A stretch of 7,464 bases of DNA from Conexibacter sp. (GTDB lineage Bacteria; Actinomycetota; Thermoleophilia; Solirubrobacterales; Solirubrobacteraceae). The translations under genes were made by a program, and so were the position numbers. Positions 4,936-7,464 of the stretch are shown here, piece by piece. The stretch is from assembly GCA_025964215.1 (NCBI GenBank), contig JAOPZG010000663.1:1-7464 (forward strand). Direction: 5' to 3'. Below the pieces are notes generated by a model that was not told where the DNA came from, did no database searches, and saw only the letters and a program-made list of their open reading frames with translations. How positions within the stretch are numbered: position 1 is the first letter of the stretch; each line of letters begins with the position of its first letter.

Positions 4936-5880
4936 GTGCGCGTGCCGCAGCCAACCGATATCAAAGATGTCCCGACATGGCGTGATCCGTACCACCAGTA
5001 CCACTACCACTACACGACGGTCGAGGCGGCGTTCAACCACATCTTGCCCAGTCACAAGTTACGCCTGAGTCCATACGCGACGATGCGCGACCCGCTGGAG
5101 ACAAAGGCTTGGGAGTTCGTGTTCGCCCCGGGCGAGTCCGCGATTGTGCGACGTGCGCTGCCACTCTTCGTTCAACTGCAACACAAAAACACGTACATCT
5201 TGAGCCTCGGGGGTGACGTGGGGCCACTTGTCAGCGATCGTGGCTACGGCCGGGCACGTATGTGGGAGCAGTACGGGGATCGTGGACAAGGGGCATGTCT
5301 TTGCTTCCGTCACGGGCTCCTCAAGCCCTCAATGGTGCATGCCTTCCCCGATCTGCTGAAGGCCGGGCCGGTGACCTATCAGCCTGGCGGGTTCAACACG
5401 ACGACCGGTAGATACCTGAAGAACTTCGATCTGGGGCCGGTGCTCGCGCCGTTCCTAGCTCCGGGATACAGCGTTGACCAGGCTCTGTTAGCGCCGCGTG
5501 TCGACGATCTAAAGCTCGCTGACGGCGTAAGCGCCGATCACGTCCGGCAAGTCATCGGCACGCACATCACAGATCGGTGGCTCACGCACCAGGACATCCA
5601 CTTGAGTTCGCTCCTGCTGTGCAAGGACTCCGATTGGGAGGCTGAACACGAGTATCGCTATGCCGTCTTGAATCTCGCGCCTCCGGGGACGGGCCCCGAC
5701 TACCTATATGCGCCGTATCGCGATTCTCTGCAGGCTGTGATCCTCGGTCATCTGTGCCCTGAGAAGGACGTTCGGTTTGCCTTGGATATTTGTCGTCGAC
5801 ACGGCAACGTCGAGTTGCGACAGATCTCATGGGACACCGGATTCCCGGTGCCCATAGCGCTTCATCTACCTGGCATCTAG
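4936..5880 (+). CDS. DUF2971 family protein, low-GC likely acquired gene
   Basis: From GTG 4936 the protein has 314 residues, a usual length for DUF2971. Family landmarks are visible in order: YHYHYTTVEAAFNHIL (22-37, the 'YHYTxxxxxxxIL' opening), MRDPLET (50-56, matching the 'NDPxE' motif with Arg in place of Asn), RARMWEQYGDRGQGACLCF (106-124, the 'MWxxYxxxGxCLxF' core) and DSDWEAEHEYR (231-241, 'WxxExEYR'). No signal peptide or membrane segment is seen, so it should be cytoplasmic. Its biochemical function is not established as far as I know, and I assign none. Base composition is clearly lower than around it: the 60-base row from 5581 is 35/60 GC, against 45/60 for the row from 4261 in the ATPase gene. 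It also uses A/T-ending codons such as TTA, AAA and GAT. It stops six bases before the opposing ggt stop. This points to horizontal transfer. Confidence 0.85.
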   Translation: MRVPQPTDIKDVPTWRDPYHQYHYHYTTVEAAFNHILPSHKLRLSPYATMRDPLETKAWEFVFAPGESAIVRRALPLFVQLQHKNTYILSLGGDVGPLVSDRGYGRARMWEQYGDRGQGACLCFRHGLLKPSMVHAFPDLLKAGPVTYQPGGFNTTTGRYLKNFDLGPVLAPFLAPGYSVDQALLAPRVDDLKLADGVSADHVRQVIGTHITDRWLTHQDIHLSSLLLCKDSDWEAEHEYRYAVLNLAPPGTGPDYLYAPYRDSLQAVILGHLCPEKDVRFALDICRRHGNVELRQISWDTGFPVPIALHLPGI

Positions 5881-5886
5881 CCCCGG

Positions 5887-7464
5887 CTATTTCGCCGGCG
5901 CGGCGGTCGGCACCGCCAGCGACCCGCGGTCCGAGCGGGAGTCGGAGACGGCGGTCGCGAGGCCGGCGGGGCCGGGCGCGAGGCCGGCGAGCTGCATGCG
6001 GGGCACGACGCCGTACTCGCCCTGGCGGGTGAGGGTGTAGCCCTCGGACGTGAGCTGGTCGAGGACGGATGGGGCGATGCGGCCGTCTTCGATGGACAGC
6101 TTCGACGTGCCCTGGTCGTCGAAGCGCTCGGCGTCGACGGCCTGGGGCAGGGTCATCCCGAAGTCCACCGTGTCGATGACGGCGAGGGTCGGGCCCATGA
6201 TGATGGTGGAGCCGCCGGCGGCGCCGGCGACCAGCACGGGCGCGCCGCCCTGGACCACGATGGTGGGGTTGATCGACGATCGCGGACGCTTCCCCGGCGC
6301 GGGCTCGTTGGCGGTGCCGGGGCCGGAGAAGTCGGTGAGCTCGTTGTTGAGCAGGAACCCGGTGCCGGGGGCGATGACGGTGCTGCCGAACTCCTGCTCG
6401 ATCGTGCACGTCACCGACACGGCGCCGCCCTTGGCGTCGATCACCGAGACGTGCGTGGTCGAGCCGTGCGGGTTGAAGTCCGCGCCGTCGGCCCGCAACG
6501 ACGCGCTGTCGAAGACGCCGGGCGCGAAGGTCCCGGACTTCGAGAGGTCGATCTCCCCGCGCCGCCGCGCCGCGTAGTCCTTGCTGACCAGCTGCGCGAT
6601 CGGCTGCTTGACGAACGCCGGATCGGCGAGGTACGCGCCGCGGTCGGCCCACGCGATCTTCTGCGCCTCGGAGATCGCCGTGATCGCCTGCGCGCTCGAC
6701 GCGCCGAAGGACGACAGGTCGAAGCCCTCCAAGATGTTCAACATCTCGATCATCGTCTGGCCGCCGCTCGTCGCGGGCGGCGCGGCGTACACGTCACGCC
6801 CGCGATAGGTCGTGTGCAGCGGCGTGCGCCAGAGCGCCTTGTACCCCGCGAAGTCCTTCACGGACAACAACCCCGGGTCCTGCGTCGCCGGCCGCGGCGC
6901 GCGCATGTCGCGCACGATCATCTTCGCCAGCGTCCCGCCGTAGAGCGCGCCCGGCCCGCGGCGCATGATCAACCGCAGCGACCGCGCGAGGTCGGGCTGG
7001 ACGAGCGTGTCGCCCGGCGCGTACGGAGCCCCGTCCTTCAGGTACTGCGCAGCCGTCGCCGGGAACAAGGCGATGTCCTTGGCCCGCCGCGCCATCGCGC
7101 CCGACAGCGACGTCGGCACCTTGAACCCGAGTCGCGCCAGCCGCTCCGCCGGCGCCAGCGCGTCGGCGAGCGAGATCGTGCCGAAGCGGTCCAGCGCGCT
7201 CGCCATCCCCGCCAGCGTTCCCGGCACGCCGACGGTCAGGTGCCCCGTGAACGTCTTGTGCAGCCCCGGCCCGCTCAGCGAGTCCGCCTTCATCGCCGCG
7301 CCCGCGACCTCGCGGAAGTCGAGCGCCCGGACCTTCCCGTCGGGCGACCGGTACACCATGAACCCGCCGCCGCCGATCCCGCACGACTGCGGCCGCGCCG
7401 CGCCCAGCGCGAAGACCGTCGTCACCGCCGCGTCGATCGCGTTGCCGCCCCGGGCCAGCACGGC
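5887..7464 (-). CDS. ggt: Gamma-glutamyltransferase (Ggt), N-terminus outside window
   Basis: 525 residues are visible before the stop at 5887-5889. The frame stays open at the window edge (reading A-V-L-A-R-G-G-N), so the GTG at 7461 is not the start and the signal peptide, if any, is missing. Counting that GTG as residue 1, the N-terminal GGNAIDAAV (5-13), the GIGGGGF loop (28-34) and LDFRE (47-51, with the substrate-binding Arg50) are intact. The autoprocessing site is GSTTHVSVID (333-342), making Thr335 the N-terminal nucleophile of the small subunit. NNELTDFS (372-379), KRPRSSINPTI (391-401) and GAAGGSTII (413-421) complete the active site. The family cleaves gamma-glutamyl bonds of glutathione and relatives, usually outside the cytoplasm. 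The stretch between DFS and KRP is only 11 residues, like lid-loop-less enzymes such as that of Bacillus subtilis. The usual GSPGG is GAAGG. A cephalosporin-acylase-like relative is possible. Confidence 0.9.
   Translation of the reverse strand, partial: AVLARGGNAIDAAVTTVFALGAARPQSCGIGGGGFMVYRSPDGKVRALDFREVAGAAMKADSLSGPGLHKTFTGHLTVGVPGTLAGMASALDRFGTISLADALAPAERLARLGFKVPTSLSGAMARRAKDIALFPATAAQYLKDGAPYAPGDTLVQPDLARSLRLIMRRGPGALYGGTLAKMIVRDMRAPRPATQDPGLLSVKDFAGYKALWRTPLHTTYRGRDVYAAPPATSGGQTMIEMLNILEGFDLSSFGASSAQAITAISEAQKIAWADRGAYLADPAFVKQPIAQLVSKDYAARRRGEIDLSKSGTFAPGVFDSASLRADGADFNPHGSTTHVSVIDAKGGAVSVTCTIEQEFGSTVIAPGTGFLLNNELTDFSGPGTANEPAPGKRPRSSINPTIVVQGGAPVLVAGAAGGSTIIMGPTLAVIDTVDFGMTLPQAVDAERFDDQGTSKLSIEDGRIAPSVLDQLTSEGYTLTRQGEYGVVPRMQLAGLAPGPAGLATAVSDSRSDRGSLAVPTAAPAK

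Noticed and set aside
5878..5895. Bidirectional terminator between DUF2971 and ggt
   Set aside because: Only six bases separate the two stops and no stable hairpin with a U-run is visible there.
7459..7461. GTG as the ggt start
   Set aside because: It would fall inside the conserved 'xxLARGGNAIDAAV' segment, and the frame remains open to the window edge, so the true start lies outside.

Overview
The window is about 70-75% GC chromosomal DNA, with strong third-position GC bias and TANNNT-type -10 boxes. This suggests a high-GC actinobacterium. The style of the genes (a 'YPPGYLDE' antitoxin tail, AlkA, PhzF and Ggt variants) would fit Thermoleophilia/Solirubrobacterales, but that placement is an inference from general resemblance only.

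Layout. Positions 1-204 hold the end of a small membrane-anchored protein on the + strand. Positions 221-432 hold what looks like a decayed toxin-antitoxin pair: an AbrB/MazE-type antitoxin with its middle deleted, followed by a doubtful PIN-toxin remnant. Positions 503-1417 (+) encode an AlkA-type DNA glycosylase that may be translated from a leaderless mRNA. Its 3' end overlaps, tail to tail, a four-gene minus-strand operon at 4766-1324. A low-GC DUF2971 gene (4936-5880, +) follows, and then the 5'-truncated end of a gamma-glutamyltransferase gene (7464-5887, -).

The centre of the window is the minus-strand operon. Its leader (about 4860-4771) carries the conserved cores of a TPP riboswitch (CTGAGA, ACCCTTCGAACCTG, TAATGCC, GGAGGGA). 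The Shine-Dalgarno of the first gene lies inside the conserved 3' AGGGA segment. Downstream come an ABC ATPase (ThiZ-like), a permease (ThiX-like) and a lipoprotein substrate-binding protein of the NMT1/ThiY family, joined by 1-bp and 4-bp overlaps. The operon should import a thiamine pyrimidine precursor and shut off when TPP is plentiful. The last gene overlaps thiY by 11 bp and encodes a PhzF-family isomerase-like protein. No PhzF protein has an established place in thiamine salvage, so this is the most interesting gene association in the window.

The DUF2971 gene is much lower in GC than its neighbours and fits tightly between the thi operon control region and ggt (6 bp from the ggt stop). 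It looks like a recent insertion. I saw no tRNA, rRNA, CRISPR array, transposase or complete insertion sequence.
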